Source: Burkholderiales bacterium RIFCSPHIGHO2_12_FULL_69_20 (lineage in GTDB: Bacteria; Pseudomonadota; Gammaproteobacteria; Burkholderiales; Burkholderiaceae_C). Taken from it: DNA of 64,000 bases. The notes beneath the pieces were generated by a model that saw only the letters and a program-made list of their open reading frames with translations, was not told the origin of the DNA and did not search any database. Positions within the stretch are counted from its first letter, which is position 1; each line of letters opens with the position of its first letter. This document shows positions 56,639 through 64,000 of this stretch, in pieces. The position numbers and the translations under genes were made by a program. The stretch is taken from assembly GCA_001770815.1 (NCBI GenBank), contig MESD01000019.1, forward strand, positions 15,973 to 79,972, given 5' to 3'.

Positions 56639-57613
56639 ATGCAACGTCGAACCCTGCTTGCCGCCGCCGCCCTTCTGGGTGCCACCCTCAGCCCCGTCGC
56701 CTGGGCACAGGCCTGGCCCACCCAGCCGGTGAAGATCATCGTGCCCACCGGGCCGGGCAGTTCGCTCGACCTGATCGTGCGGCTGATGAGCAACCAGCTG
56801 GCCGCACGCTGGGGCCAGCCGGTGCTCATCGACAACAAGCCCGGCGCCGGCGGCCTGCTGGGCATCGACCTGGCGGCCAAGGCCGGCGATGGCCACACGC
56901 TGGCGATCGGCTTCAACGGCCCGCTGGCCTACGCGCCCTACCTGTATGCCAAGGTGCCTTACGACCCGGCGCGCGATCTGAAAGCGATCGTGATGACCAC
57001 CTCGCAGGCCAACGTGCTGGCGGTCAATGCCGAGAAGGTGCCGGCCAAGACCGTGGCCGAGTTCGTCGCCTGGGCCAAGGCGCAGGGCGGCAAGCTGAAC
57101 TACAGCTCGCTGGGCCAGGGCAGCTCGGCGCACCTGACGATGGAGCTGTTCCTGGCCGAAGCCGGCCTGCAGGCGGTGCATGTGCCCTTCAACGGCTCAC
57201 CGCCGGCGGCGATGGCCGTGGCCCAGGGCACGGCCGATGCCACCTTCATGGTGGCACCGGCGTTGCTGCCGCATGTGCAGTCGGGCAAGGTGCGGCTGCT
57301 GGCCGTCAGCGCCAATGCGCGCCCCGACAGCCTGAAGGCCCTGCCCTCGCTGGCCGAGGCCGGTTATCCGAAGGTGGAATCGCTGGCCTGGAACGGCCTG
57401 GTCGGCCCGGCGTCCATGCCGGATTCGACCGTGGCGCGCATCAACGCCGACGTCAACGAGCTGCTGGCCAAGGACGCGCCGCTGCGTGATGCGATGGCCA
57501 AGAGCGGGCTGACCATCGTGGGCGGCAGCGCGGCCGAGTTCCGCCGCTTCATCGACGCCGACGTGGCCCGCTGGGGCCCGGTGATCACCAAGCTGGGCGT
57601 CAAGCTGAACTGA
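56639..57613 (+). CDS. Tripartite tricarboxylate transporter receptor (Bug/TctC family)
   Basis: Periplasmic solute-binding protein of 324 residues. The signal peptide is MQRRTLLAAAALLGATLSPVAWA. The mature start QAWPTQPVKIIVPTGPGSSLDLIVRLMSNQLAARWGQPVLIDNKPGAGG is characteristic of the Bug family that is greatly expanded in Burkholderiales. No membrane TctA/TctB partners are nearby, which is common for orphan Bug receptors. The ligand, often a carboxylate or amide, is unknown. Its neighbour 18 bases downstream is an Lrp-type regulator, possibly co-transcribed. Confidence 0.93.
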   Translation: MQRRTLLAAAALLGATLSPVAWAQAWPTQPVKIIVPTGPGSSLDLIVRLMSNQLAARWGQPVLIDNKPGAGGLLGIDLAAKAGDGHTLAIGFNGPLAYAPYLYAKVPYDPARDLKAIVMTTSQANVLAVNAEKVPAKTVAEFVAWAKAQGGKLNYSSLGQGSSAHLTMELFLAEAGLQAVHVPFNGSPPAAMAVAQGTADATFMVAPALLPHVQSGKVRLLAVSANARPDSLKALPSLAEAGYPKVESLAWNGLVGPASMPDSTVARINADVNELLAKDAPLRDAMAKSGLTIVGGSAAEFRRFIDADVARWGPVITKLGVKLN

Positions 57614-57631
57614 ACCGGGCAACGGCGGACC

Positions 57632-58129
57632 ATGTCGGGCGCTGTGATCCCCGCCGACCCGGGCGCCGAGCGCGGGCTCGACAAGATCGACCTGCGCATC
57701 CTGCGCGTGCTGCAGGCCGACGGCCGCATCAGCAACCTGAAGCTGGCCGAAGAGGTGCACCTGTCGCCCACCGCGGTGCTGGAGCGGGTGAAGCGCCTCA
57801 CCCGCGACGGCTACATCCTGGGCTACGAAGCACGGCTCAACCCGGCCAAGCTGGGGGCCGGGCTGCTGGTGTTCGTCGAGATCCTGCTCGACCGCACGGT
57901 GCACGACGTGATGGACACCTTCCGCGCCGCGGTGCAGGTGCGCGACGAGATCCTCGAATGCCATCTGGTGGCCGGCGGCTTCGACTACCTGCTCAAGACC
58001 CGCGTGGCCGACATGGCCGCCTACCGCGAGTTCATCGGCACGGTGATCTGGACCCTGCCCGGCGTGCGCGAGACCCGCACCTACGCGGTGATGGAAGAGG
58101 TCAAGCACACCACGCGGTTGAAGGTGTAG
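57632..58129 (+). CDS. Lrp/AsnC-family transcriptional regulator
   Basis: 165-residue regulator that senses amino acids. The helix-turn-helix is LDKIDLRILRVLQADGRISNLKLAEEVHLSPTAVLERVKRLTRDGYI, followed by the RAM ligand domain (LVFVEILLD to VMEEVKHTTRLKV). It is close in style to Lrp and BkdR. The ATG at 57632 lies 18 bases after the Bug receptor stop, so both may be one transcript. Targets are not evident from the window. Confidence 0.92.
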   Translation: MSGAVIPADPGAERGLDKIDLRILRVLQADGRISNLKLAEEVHLSPTAVLERVKRLTRDGYILGYEARLNPAKLGAGLLVFVEILLDRTVHDVMDTFRAAVQVRDEILECHLVAGGFDYLLKTRVADMAAYREFIGTVIWTLPGVRETRTYAVMEEVKHTTRLKV

Positions 58130-58150
58130 GGCGGGAGGGTGTCGGTTGAC

Positions 58151-58171
58151 GCCAGCGCTGCCGCCGCTGGC
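58151..58171 (+). terminator. Hairpin after Lrp-type gene
   Basis: GCCAGCG / CGCTGGC, a 7-bp stem with a 7-base loop, 22 bases beyond the regulator stop. There is no clear T-run (only TGCACTCTT follows), so it is a weak terminator candidate. Confidence 0.3.
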
Positions 58172-58263
58172 TGCACTCTTGAATGCGGGCGTTCGACGGC
58201 CGCAACGAGCCACGATCAGCACCAGCCCTCACCTGCGCCCACCAACCCCTCGCCCGCCGCGGT

Positions 58264-59970
58264 TCAGCGTGGGCCGCCGCTCACCACCGCCTGGCCGGTA
58301 TGGCCACGCAGCGTCATGCCGCCGCGTGCCACCCAGTCGACCAGCGCGTCGAGTGCCGGCCGCGCGGCGGCGGCCTTGTCGTGATTGACCATCGCCGCCA
58401 CCGCCCACAGCCGGCCCTGCGGGTCGGGCACGTAGCCGGCCACCGCGGTCACGTTGCGCAGCGTGCCGGTCTTCAGCCGGGCCAGGCCGGCGGCGGGGCT
58501 GGTCTTCAGGCGGTTGCGCATCGTGCCGTCGACACCGGCGATGGGCAGGCTCATCATCAGCTCGGGCGCCCAACGCCCCTGTTGAGCGGCTTTCAGCATC
58601 AGCGCCAGCTGGCGCGGTGTCAGCCGCTCGCTGCGCGACATGCCCGAGCCGTTGTCCAGCACCATGCCGGCGCTGCCGATGTCGCGCTCGGCCAGCCAGC
58701 GCCGCACCTCGCGCTCGGCCAGCGCGGCGGTGGTGGCACCGGGTTCGTCGGCCGTTGGGCCCAGGCCCAGCGACAGGTAGAGCATCCGGGTCAGCGCGTT
58801 GTCGGACTGCTTGTTCAGCGTGCGCAGCACTTCACCCCAGGGCCGCGCCACGTGGATCGCCAGCAGGCGCACGCCCGCGGGTGTGGCCTCAGGGTGGCCA
58901 GTGCGGGCCACGCCGGGGGTGACCACGGCGGCGCCGGGCAGCAAGGGCGGTTGCGCCGCGGCCACCGAGGCGGCCACCACCGCGGCCGGCAGCGGGGTGA
59001 TCAGCGGCGCCGTGGCTTCGCGTGCGCGGCCGGTCCAGCTGCCGCCCAGGCTGGCCCACAGCCAGCGCAGCTGGCGCTCGACCAGTGCCTGGCGGTCGAT
59101 CAGCTGCAGGCTGGGTTGCCGCGTGCAGCCTTTCGGAAAACCGCCCTGCAGCCGCACCCGCAGCATGCCGGGCTCGGGTTCGTCGACCAGGGGCGGGGTG
59201 ATCCAGTCCTCGTCCCAGTCCTTGCACGGGCGGTCGGTCAGGCGCATGCCGCTGGCGTCGATCACCAGGCCGGGCAGCGGCGGCAGGGCGCGCGCGGTTG
59301 GCGTGCCTGCCGGCATGTCACCCGACGCGCCACTCGCCGTGCCACCCGGCGGGGCCGGGACTTCGCTGCTGATCTCCAGCCGCATCAGGCTGCCCGCCAG
59401 TTGCAGCGCATCGGGGATCACGTTGTAGGGAAACTCGGGCTGCTCGTCGAACGGCGGCACACCCAGCTCCTGGCGCTGCGGGTGGAACAGCGTGCGGTCG
59501 ATGACGATGTCGCCGGCGATCTCGCGGATGCCGTGGGTGTGGCGCAGTTCGGCCAGCATCGCCCACAGCTGCGGCAGGCCCAGCTCGGGGTCGGCGCCGC
59601 CGCGCAGCACCAGGTCACCGGCCAGCACGTCGCCCTGTTGTGGCGCGCTGGTCAGCAGCTCGGTGAAGCCGCGATGGTTGGGCCCCAGCCGGTCGAGCGC
59701 GACGATGCTGGTCACCAACTTGATGGTCGAGCCGGGCTGCATCGGCCGGTCGGCCTGGTACTGCCAGCGCGGGCCGAAGCGGGTGAGTGGCAGCACCACG
59801 CCGGCCAGCGCGTCGACCGGCACCTGGGCGCGCTGCAGGGCCTCGGTGACGGCGGCGGGCAGGCGCGACTGATTGCCCTGCGCGGCGGCCGGCGCCGCCA
59901 CCGCGGCCAGGACGGCGGCGGCCAGCAAGGCCACGATGGGTCGGGCGGGTGTCGGGATCAGCACGGTCAT
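58264..59970 (-). CDS. dacB: D-Ala-D-Ala carboxypeptidase/endopeptidase (PBP4 type, S13)
   Basis: Exported peptidoglycan hydrolase of 568 residues that trims D-Ala or opens crosslinks. The signal peptide is PIVALLAAAVLAAVAAPAAA. Active-site motifs are PGSTIKLVTSIVAL (SxxK), KQSDNALTRML (SxN) and RLKTGTLRNVTAVAGYV (KTG), in the usual order and with the large insert between SxxK and SxN that marks the S13 family. It is somewhat longer than E. coli DacB (477). It is divergent to the amidase gene with a 105-base gap. Confidence 0.93.
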   Translation of the reverse strand: MTVLIPTPARPIVALLAAAVLAAVAAPAAAQGNQSRLPAAVTEALQRAQVPVDALAGVVLPLTRFGPRWQYQADRPMQPGSTIKLVTSIVALDRLGPNHRGFTELLTSAPQQGDVLAGDLVLRGGADPELGLPQLWAMLAELRHTHGIREIAGDIVIDRTLFHPQRQELGVPPFDEQPEFPYNVIPDALQLAGSLMRLEISSEVPAPPGGTASGASGDMPAGTPTARALPPLPGLVIDASGMRLTDRPCKDWDEDWITPPLVDEPEPGMLRVRLQGGFPKGCTRQPSLQLIDRQALVERQLRWLWASLGGSWTGRAREATAPLITPLPAAVVAASVAAAQPPLLPGAAVVTPGVARTGHPEATPAGVRLLAIHVARPWGEVLRTLNKQSDNALTRMLYLSLGLGPTADEPGATTAALAEREVRRWLAERDIGSAGMVLDNGSGMSRSERLTPRQLALMLKAAQQGRWAPELMMSLPIAGVDGTMRNRLKTSPAAGLARLKTGTLRNVTAVAGYVPDPQGRLWAVAAMVNHDKAAAARPALDALVDWVARGGMTLRGHTGQAVVSGGPR

Positions 59971-60075
59971 GCGGGCAGCGGCCAGTGGTTGACGAACCCC
60001 CCGATGCTGCCATCAACCCCGCCGCCGCCGGCCCGCTGCGCCTGAGCGCCTTGCGCCCGCTGCACAATCGACGGC

Positions 60076-60948
60076 ATGTCCTTGCCCGCCTGCCACCCGG
60101 CCATCGGTTCGATGGCCCTCAACCGCTGCCTGCACCGCGGCCGCACCTGGGCCATGGGCCTGCTCGTGGGCCTGTCGGCGCTGCTGCTGGCCGGCTGTGC
60201 CACGCCCTGGATCGACACCCGCTACACCGCGCAGGGGCAGGACAGCCGCGCGCAGTTCCTGATCCTGCACTACACCGACCTGCCGCTGGACAGCTCGGTG
60301 CGCGTGCTCACCCAGCAGTCGGTGAGCGCGCATTACCTGGTCAGCGACGAGACGCCGCCGGTGGTCTACCGCCTCGTCGACGAGCAGCGCCGCGCCTGGC
60401 ACGCCGGGCTCAGCTTCTGGAAGGGCGCGACGATGCTCAACGCCGCGTCGATCGGCATCGAGATCGTCAACCCCGGCGAAGAGACGCTGGCCGACGGCAC
60501 CCGCGCCTTCGCGCCCTACCCGCCGGCACAGATCGACCTGCTGCTGCGGCTGGTGCGCGACATCGTCGATCGCCACCAGATCAAGCCCGAGCGCATCCTG
60601 GGGCACAGCGACATCGCGCCGCAGCGCAAGATCGACCCCGGCGCGGCCTTTCCGTGGCGGCGGCTGGCCGACGCCGGGCTGATCGCCTGGCCCGATGCCC
60701 AGCGGGTGGCCGCCCACCAGCTGCGTTATCAGGAGGCGCTGCCCGACGTGGCCTGGTTCCAGCGCGCGCTGGCCACGGTGGGCTACCAGGTGCCCGATCA
60801 CGGCCAGTTCGACGAGCCTACGCGCCGGGTGATCGCCGCCTTCCAGATGAAGTACCGGCCCGGTCGATACGATGGCCAGCCCGATGCCGAGACGGCGGCG
60901 CTGCTGCAGGTGATCAACACGCCGCTGCCTGCAGCCCTGGCCCGGTGA
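60076..60948 (+). CDS. AmiD-like N-acetylmuramoyl-L-alanine amidase lipoprotein
   Basis: Cuts the bond between muramic acid and the stem peptide. 290 residues from the first ATG. The lipoprotein signal GLLVGLSALLLAGC puts the lipidated Cys at 41, which is late, so a start at one of the internal Met codons (60112 or 60154) is possible. The Amidase_2 zinc fold shows FLILHYTDLPLDSS, SIGIEIVNPG and LGHSDIAPQRKIDPGAAFPW. A PG_binding_1 domain (FQRALATVGYQVPDHGQFDEPTRRVIAAFQMKYRPGRYDG) closes the protein. The architecture matches outer-membrane AmiD. The stop overlaps the next gene by 4 bases. Confidence 0.93.
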   Translation: MSLPACHPAIGSMALNRCLHRGRTWAMGLLVGLSALLLAGCATPWIDTRYTAQGQDSRAQFLILHYTDLPLDSSVRVLTQQSVSAHYLVSDETPPVVYRLVDEQRRAWHAGLSFWKGATMLNAASIGIEIVNPGEETLADGTRAFAPYPPAQIDLLLRLVRDIVDRHQIKPERILGHSDIAPQRKIDPGAAFPWRRLADAGLIAWPDAQRVAAHQLRYQEALPDVAWFQRALATVGYQVPDHGQFDEPTRRVIAAFQMKYRPGRYDGQPDAETAALLQVINTPLPAALAR

Positions 60949-62279
60949 ACGTGCACGACCCGCAGCGCCGCGCCTTCAACGCCGCCGCGCTGGCGGCGGT
61001 GGCGGGTGGCCTGGCGGCCTGCACGGCGGTGCCTGTCGCCGTCGAAACACCGCCGGCACGGCCCGCACCGCCACCCGCGCCGCCGGGTGCGCCGGCCGAG
61101 TTCCGCGCCGCCTGGGTGGCCACCGTCGCCAACATCGACTGGCCCAGCCGGCCGGGGCTGCCCGCCGCCCAGCAGCGCGCCGAGGCGCTGGCGATGCTGG
61201 ACCGGGCCGCGGCCATCGGCCTGAACGCCATCGTGCTGCAGGTGCGCCCGGCGGCCGATGCGATCTACCCGTCGGCGCTGGAGCCGTGGAGCGAGTACCT
61301 CAGCGGTGCGCAAGGCCAGCCGCCCGACGATGGCGTCGATCCGCTGGCTTTCTGGGTGGCCGAGGCGCACCAGCGCGGCCTGGCGCTGCACGCCTGGTTC
61401 AACCCTTACCGGGCGCGGCATCCGTCGGCCCAGGGGCCGCTGGCGCCCAACCACCTGGCCCACACCCAGCCCGCGCTGGTCAAGGCCTACGGCGACTTGC
61501 TGTGGATGGACCCCGGCGAGCCGCTGGCCGCCGAGCGCACGCTGGCGGTGGTGGCCGACGTGCTGCGGCGCTACGCAGTGGATGGCATCCACATCGACGA
61601 CTACTTCTACCCCTACCCGGTGCGCAGCGGCAGCGGTGATGCCGCGGTGGTGCAGCCCTTTCCCGACGAGCCCGCCTGGCAGCGCTACCAGCAGGGCGGC
61701 GGTGCACTGGCGCGCGACGACTGGCGGCGCGACAACGTCGACCGGCTGGTGCAGGCGATGCATGCGCTGGTCAAGCGTGAACGGCCCCAGGTGCTGTTCG
61801 GCATCAGCCCCTTCGGCCTGGGCCGGCCCGAGTGGCGGCCGCCCGGCATCCTGGGTTTCAGCCAGTACCACCAGCTCTATGCCGACGTCGAGCGCTGGTG
61901 CGCTGAGGGTTGGTGCGACTACCTGGCGCCGCAGCTGTACTGGCCCATCGACCCGCCGGCGCAGGCCTTCGGTGTGCTGCTGGATTACTGGCTGGCGCAG
62001 GCGCGGCCCGGCATGGCCGTGTGGCCGGGGCTGTTCACCAGCCGCATCGGCGCGCCGCAGCGGGCCTGGGGCGCCGACGAGGTGTTGCGCCAGGTGGCGT
62101 TGTTGCGAGCGCGCGCTGGCAGTGCCACCGGCGCCGGCCACCCAACGCCCGAGCCGAGCGGCCACATCCACTTCAGCATGATCGCGCTGATGCAGGACCG
62201 CGACGCCATCGCCACGCGCTTGCGCGCCGGTCCGTATGCCGTGGCGGCAACCCGCCCGATGCCGGCCCCGCGGGCCTGA
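60945..62279 (+). CDS. GHL10/DUF187-type putative glycoside hydrolase lipoprotein
   Basis: 444-residue exported protein. The GTG start overlaps the amidase stop (GTGA); the signal AFNAAALAAVAGGLAAC is a lipobox with Cys26. After a Pro-rich linker comes a TIM-barrel typical of the GHL10 family: EFRAAWVATVANIDWPSRPG, NAIVLQVRPAADAIYPS, GLALHAWFNPYRA, DGIHIDDYFYPYP, LFGISPFGLGRPEWR and YLAPQLYWPID. Members are predicted glycosidases; some act on peptidoglycan lacking stem peptides. Its coupling to an amidase that removes stem peptides and to murQ fits that role well. Confidence 0.88.
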   Translation: MNVHDPQRRAFNAAALAAVAGGLAACTAVPVAVETPPARPAPPPAPPGAPAEFRAAWVATVANIDWPSRPGLPAAQQRAEALAMLDRAAAIGLNAIVLQVRPAADAIYPSALEPWSEYLSGAQGQPPDDGVDPLAFWVAEAHQRGLALHAWFNPYRARHPSAQGPLAPNHLAHTQPALVKAYGDLLWMDPGEPLAAERTLAVVADVLRRYAVDGIHIDDYFYPYPVRSGSGDAAVVQPFPDEPAWQRYQQGGGALARDDWRRDNVDRLVQAMHALVKRERPQVLFGISPFGLGRPEWRPPGILGFSQYHQLYADVERWCAEGWCDYLAPQLYWPIDPPAQAFGVLLDYWLAQARPGMAVWPGLFTSRIGAPQRAWGADEVLRQVALLRARAGSATGAGHPTPEPSGHIHFSMIALMQDRDAIATRLRAGPYAVAATRPMPAPRA

Positions 62280-62296
62280 ACGATCCACCCCCTGCC

Positions 62297-63208
62297 ATGA
62301 CCACACCGCCGCCGCTGCTCAACACCGAAAGCCCCAGCACCCAGCACCCCACGCTGGACCAGTACGACAGCGCGGCGCTGGTGGCGGCGCTGGCCGGCGA
62401 CCAGCAGCAGGCGCTGGCGGCGGTGCTGGCTGCCGCGCCGCAGATTGCACAAGCGGTGGACGCCGCGCTGCCGCGGCTGCGCGCGGGCGGGCGGCTGATC
62501 TACGTGGGCGCGGGCACCAGCGGGCGGCTGGGCGTGCTCGACAGCGTGGAGCTGAACCCCACCTTCTCGTGGCCGCGCGAGCGCGCCATCGGCCTGCTGG
62601 CCGGTGGGCAAGAGGCGATGTTCGCGGCGGTCGAAGGCGCCGAGGACGATCGCGAGCAGGGCGGCTACGACCTGCAGGCGCTGCTGCCCAGCGCGCACGA
62701 CGTGGTGATCCTGCTGGCCGCCTCGGGCGCCACGCCTTATGCGATGGGCGCGCTGGCCGAGGCCCGGGTGACGGGCGCGCTGACCATCGCCATCGCCAAC
62801 AACCCCGGCGCGCCGCTGACCACCGGCGCCGACGTCGGCATCCTGCTCGACACCGGGCCCGAGCTGATCTCGGGCAGCACCCGGCTGAAGGCCGGCACCG
62901 CGCAGAAGATGACGCTCAACACGCTGAGCAGCGCGCTGATGGTGCGGCTGCACAAGGTCTACGGCAACCTGATGGTCGACGTGCGCGCCACCAATGCCAA
63001 GCTGATCAAGCGCGCATTGCGCCTGACCATGCTGGCCAGCGGCGCCGCCGAACCCGAGGCCCGCGCCGCACTGGGCGCCTGCGGCTGGCGGGTGAAAGTG
63101 GCGGTGGTGATGCTCAAGGGCGGGCTGAAGGTGCACGAGGCCGAGGACCGGCTCGACGCCGCCGAAGGCAGCGTGCACGCCGCGCTGGCCCCGCCGCCGG
63201 TGGCCTGA
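62297..63208 (+). CDS. murQ: N-acetylmuramic acid 6-phosphate etherase
   Basis: Splits MurNAc-6-phosphate into GlcNAc-6-phosphate and D-lactate in cell-wall recycling. The start at 62297 (MTTPPPLLNTESPSTQHPTLDQYD) gives 303 residues, the normal length; the long track ORF covers another gene in a different frame. The signature VGAGTSGRLGVLDSVELNPTFSWP contains the catalytic Glu, and the SIS-domain phosphate-binding segments VILLAASGATPYAMGAL and ELISGSTRLKAGTAQKMTLNTLS follow. Third gene of the amidase-GHL10-murQ cluster, 17 bases from its neighbour. Confidence 0.95.
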   Translation: MTTPPPLLNTESPSTQHPTLDQYDSAALVAALAGDQQQALAAVLAAAPQIAQAVDAALPRLRAGGRLIYVGAGTSGRLGVLDSVELNPTFSWPRERAIGLLAGGQEAMFAAVEGAEDDREQGGYDLQALLPSAHDVVILLAASGATPYAMGALAEARVTGALTIAIANNPGAPLTTGADVGILLDTGPELISGSTRLKAGTAQKMTLNTLSSALMVRLHKVYGNLMVDVRATNAKLIKRALRLTMLASGAAEPEARAALGACGWRVKVAVVMLKGGLKVHEAEDRLDAAEGSVHAALAPPPVA

Positions 63209-63278
63209 TCGGCGCGCCGGGCGGGCCGCCCGGGCCCGCAACAGCGCACAACCAGGTGGCCAGCGCCGGCCGAAAGAA

Positions 63279-63296
63279 TGGGGCCCGCAGGCCCCA
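63279..63296 (-). terminator. Hairpin after truncated hydrolase gene
   Basis: TGGGGCC-TGCG-GGCCCCA on the minus strand, followed by TTCTTTCGG. It is a plausible rho-independent terminator for the hydrolase gene at the right edge. A second perfect 10-bp stem (CCTGAGCGCC / GGCGCTCAGG, 63331-63355) overlaps that gene's stop codon. Confidence 0.5.
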
Positions 63297-63350
63297 CTCC
63301 ATGCGTCCCGGCCCGGCCGGTGGCGCAGTGCCTGAGCGCCTTTCGGGCGC

Positions 63351-64000
63351 TCAGGGGCAGGCCGGCGTCGAGCCCAGGATCGCCGGGCGCAGCGCGCGGG
63401 TGGTGCCGCTCTCGTCGGGGCCCAGGGTGTTGCGGGTGTAGGTGCAGCCGTAGGTGGGCGCGGCCACGGTGGCGGCCGTCACCACGTCGTCGCCGGCGGG
63501 CTTGATGCCGTCGCGCTCCCACTTGATCATGTCGTCGAAGGCCTCCGCCTGCTCGGCCACGGTGAAGTCGCAATGGCTGGCGCCGCGGATGGCGCGCTGC
63601 ACCAGCCAGCCGCCGTTGCCCTTGGCGGCCGTGCGCTTCTGGTAGACCTGCTGCATGCTGAACGGCACGAACAGGTCGCCCAGCGTGTGGATCGAGACCA
63701 CCGGGATCTTGAACTCGCCGTTGATCTGCGGAATCCAGCGCAGGCCGTCGCGGCGCAGCCGGTTGGCCTCGGCGGCGGCGGTCATCTTCTGCGCCGTGGT
63801 GTTGAGCCCCGCCGTGCCGGCGGCATCACCGTCGATGGCGTAGGTGTAGGCGTTGGTGTCGAGCACGTTCTTGTTGAGGATGCCGCTGACCGTGCCGTCG
63901 CTGCCGAAGGTGCCGTAGGCCGACGGAAAGCTGCCGCCGAAGGCGATGCCCTGGTCAAACAGCGGCCGCTCACCACCGGTGATATTTTTCACCACCGACA
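63351..64000 (-). CDS. Alpha/beta hydrolase, C-terminal part (runs off the window)
   Basis: The last about 216 codons of a hydrolase whose start lies beyond the right edge. The segment FKIPVVSIHTLGDLFVPFSMQQVYQKR carries the likely catalytic Asp, and AIRGASHCDFTVAEQAEAFDDMIKW the catalytic His, in the usual order for the late part of an alpha/beta hydrolase. The nucleophile region is missing. Two Cys (YGCTYTRN and the final STPACP) suggest a disulfide and thus an exported enzyme. Exact family (esterase, tannase-like or polymer hydrolase) cannot be settled from this part. Confidence 0.7.
   Translation of the reverse strand, partial: SVVKNITGGERPLFDQGIAFGGSFPSAYGTFGSDGTVSGILNKNVLDTNAYTYAIDGDAAGTAGLNTTAQKMTAAAEANRLRRDGLRWIPQINGEFKIPVVSIHTLGDLFVPFSMQQVYQKRTAAKGNGGWLVQRAIRGASHCDFTVAEQAEAFDDMIKWERDGIKPAGDDVVTAATVAAPTYGCTYTRNTLGPDESGTTRALRPAILGSTPACP

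Overview
The window is a GC-rich, densely coded stretch of a bacterial chromosome. Gene content points to a betaproteobacterium of the order Burkholderiales, in the Rubrivivax/Leptothrix/Ideonella neighbourhood: a Bug/TctC-type solute receptor, a PEP-CTERM protein with a PEP-CTERM-type CAAX protease homologue, OxyR close to RecG, and the sequence style of Tgt, QueA, SerC and UbiA. This placement is inference from style, not a computed phylogeny. I saw no tRNA, rRNA, CRISPR array, insertion sequence or phage gene. No gap between genes exceeds about 300 bases.

Layout. 1-10.2 kb: end of a GNAT acetyltransferase, an LplT-PlsC fusion for lysophospholipid repair, a PEP-CTERM-type CAAX protease homologue, a degenerate SNF2-like ATPase with a long Ala/Pro/Lys-rich tail, tgt with a minisatellite in its zinc loop, and a giant periplasmic MORN-repeat protein. 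10.2-18.8 kb: a c-type cytochrome, then an envelope module made of a beta-rich exported protein, a lipoprotein, a LuxR-type response regulator, a PEP-CTERM protein and a 7TM hybrid histidine kinase. Three copies of a 16-bp palindrome sit in front of these genes and suggest one regulon. 18.9-26 kb: housekeeping genes (serC-serA, a beta-lactamase-fold hydrolase, queA, glutamate dehydrogenase, proC).

26-47.5 kb is a mosaic defence region interleaved with chromosomal genes (ubiA, an esterase-monooxygenase fusion, prfC). It holds a type III restriction-modification system whose mod gene carries eight GACAC repeats (a candidate phase-variable switch), with a toxin-antitoxin pair between res and mod; a VapBC pair; a single-chain type IIG/ISP-like restriction enzyme; a MNT-HEPN pair; and a two-gene operon of a triple-TIR-like protein and a membrane-anchored nSTAND ATPase ending in an RDD domain. 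The last is the best candidate for an undescribed immune system.

47.5-64 kb: oxyR, a secreted subtilisin-like protease, recG, a class A PBP, a Bug receptor, an Lrp-type regulator, and a cell-wall turnover cluster (dacB; amidase, GHL10-type lipoprotein, murQ). It ends in a truncated alpha/beta hydrolase. Start codons were adjusted from the ORF track where a ribosome-binding site or family alignment made a better start clear.
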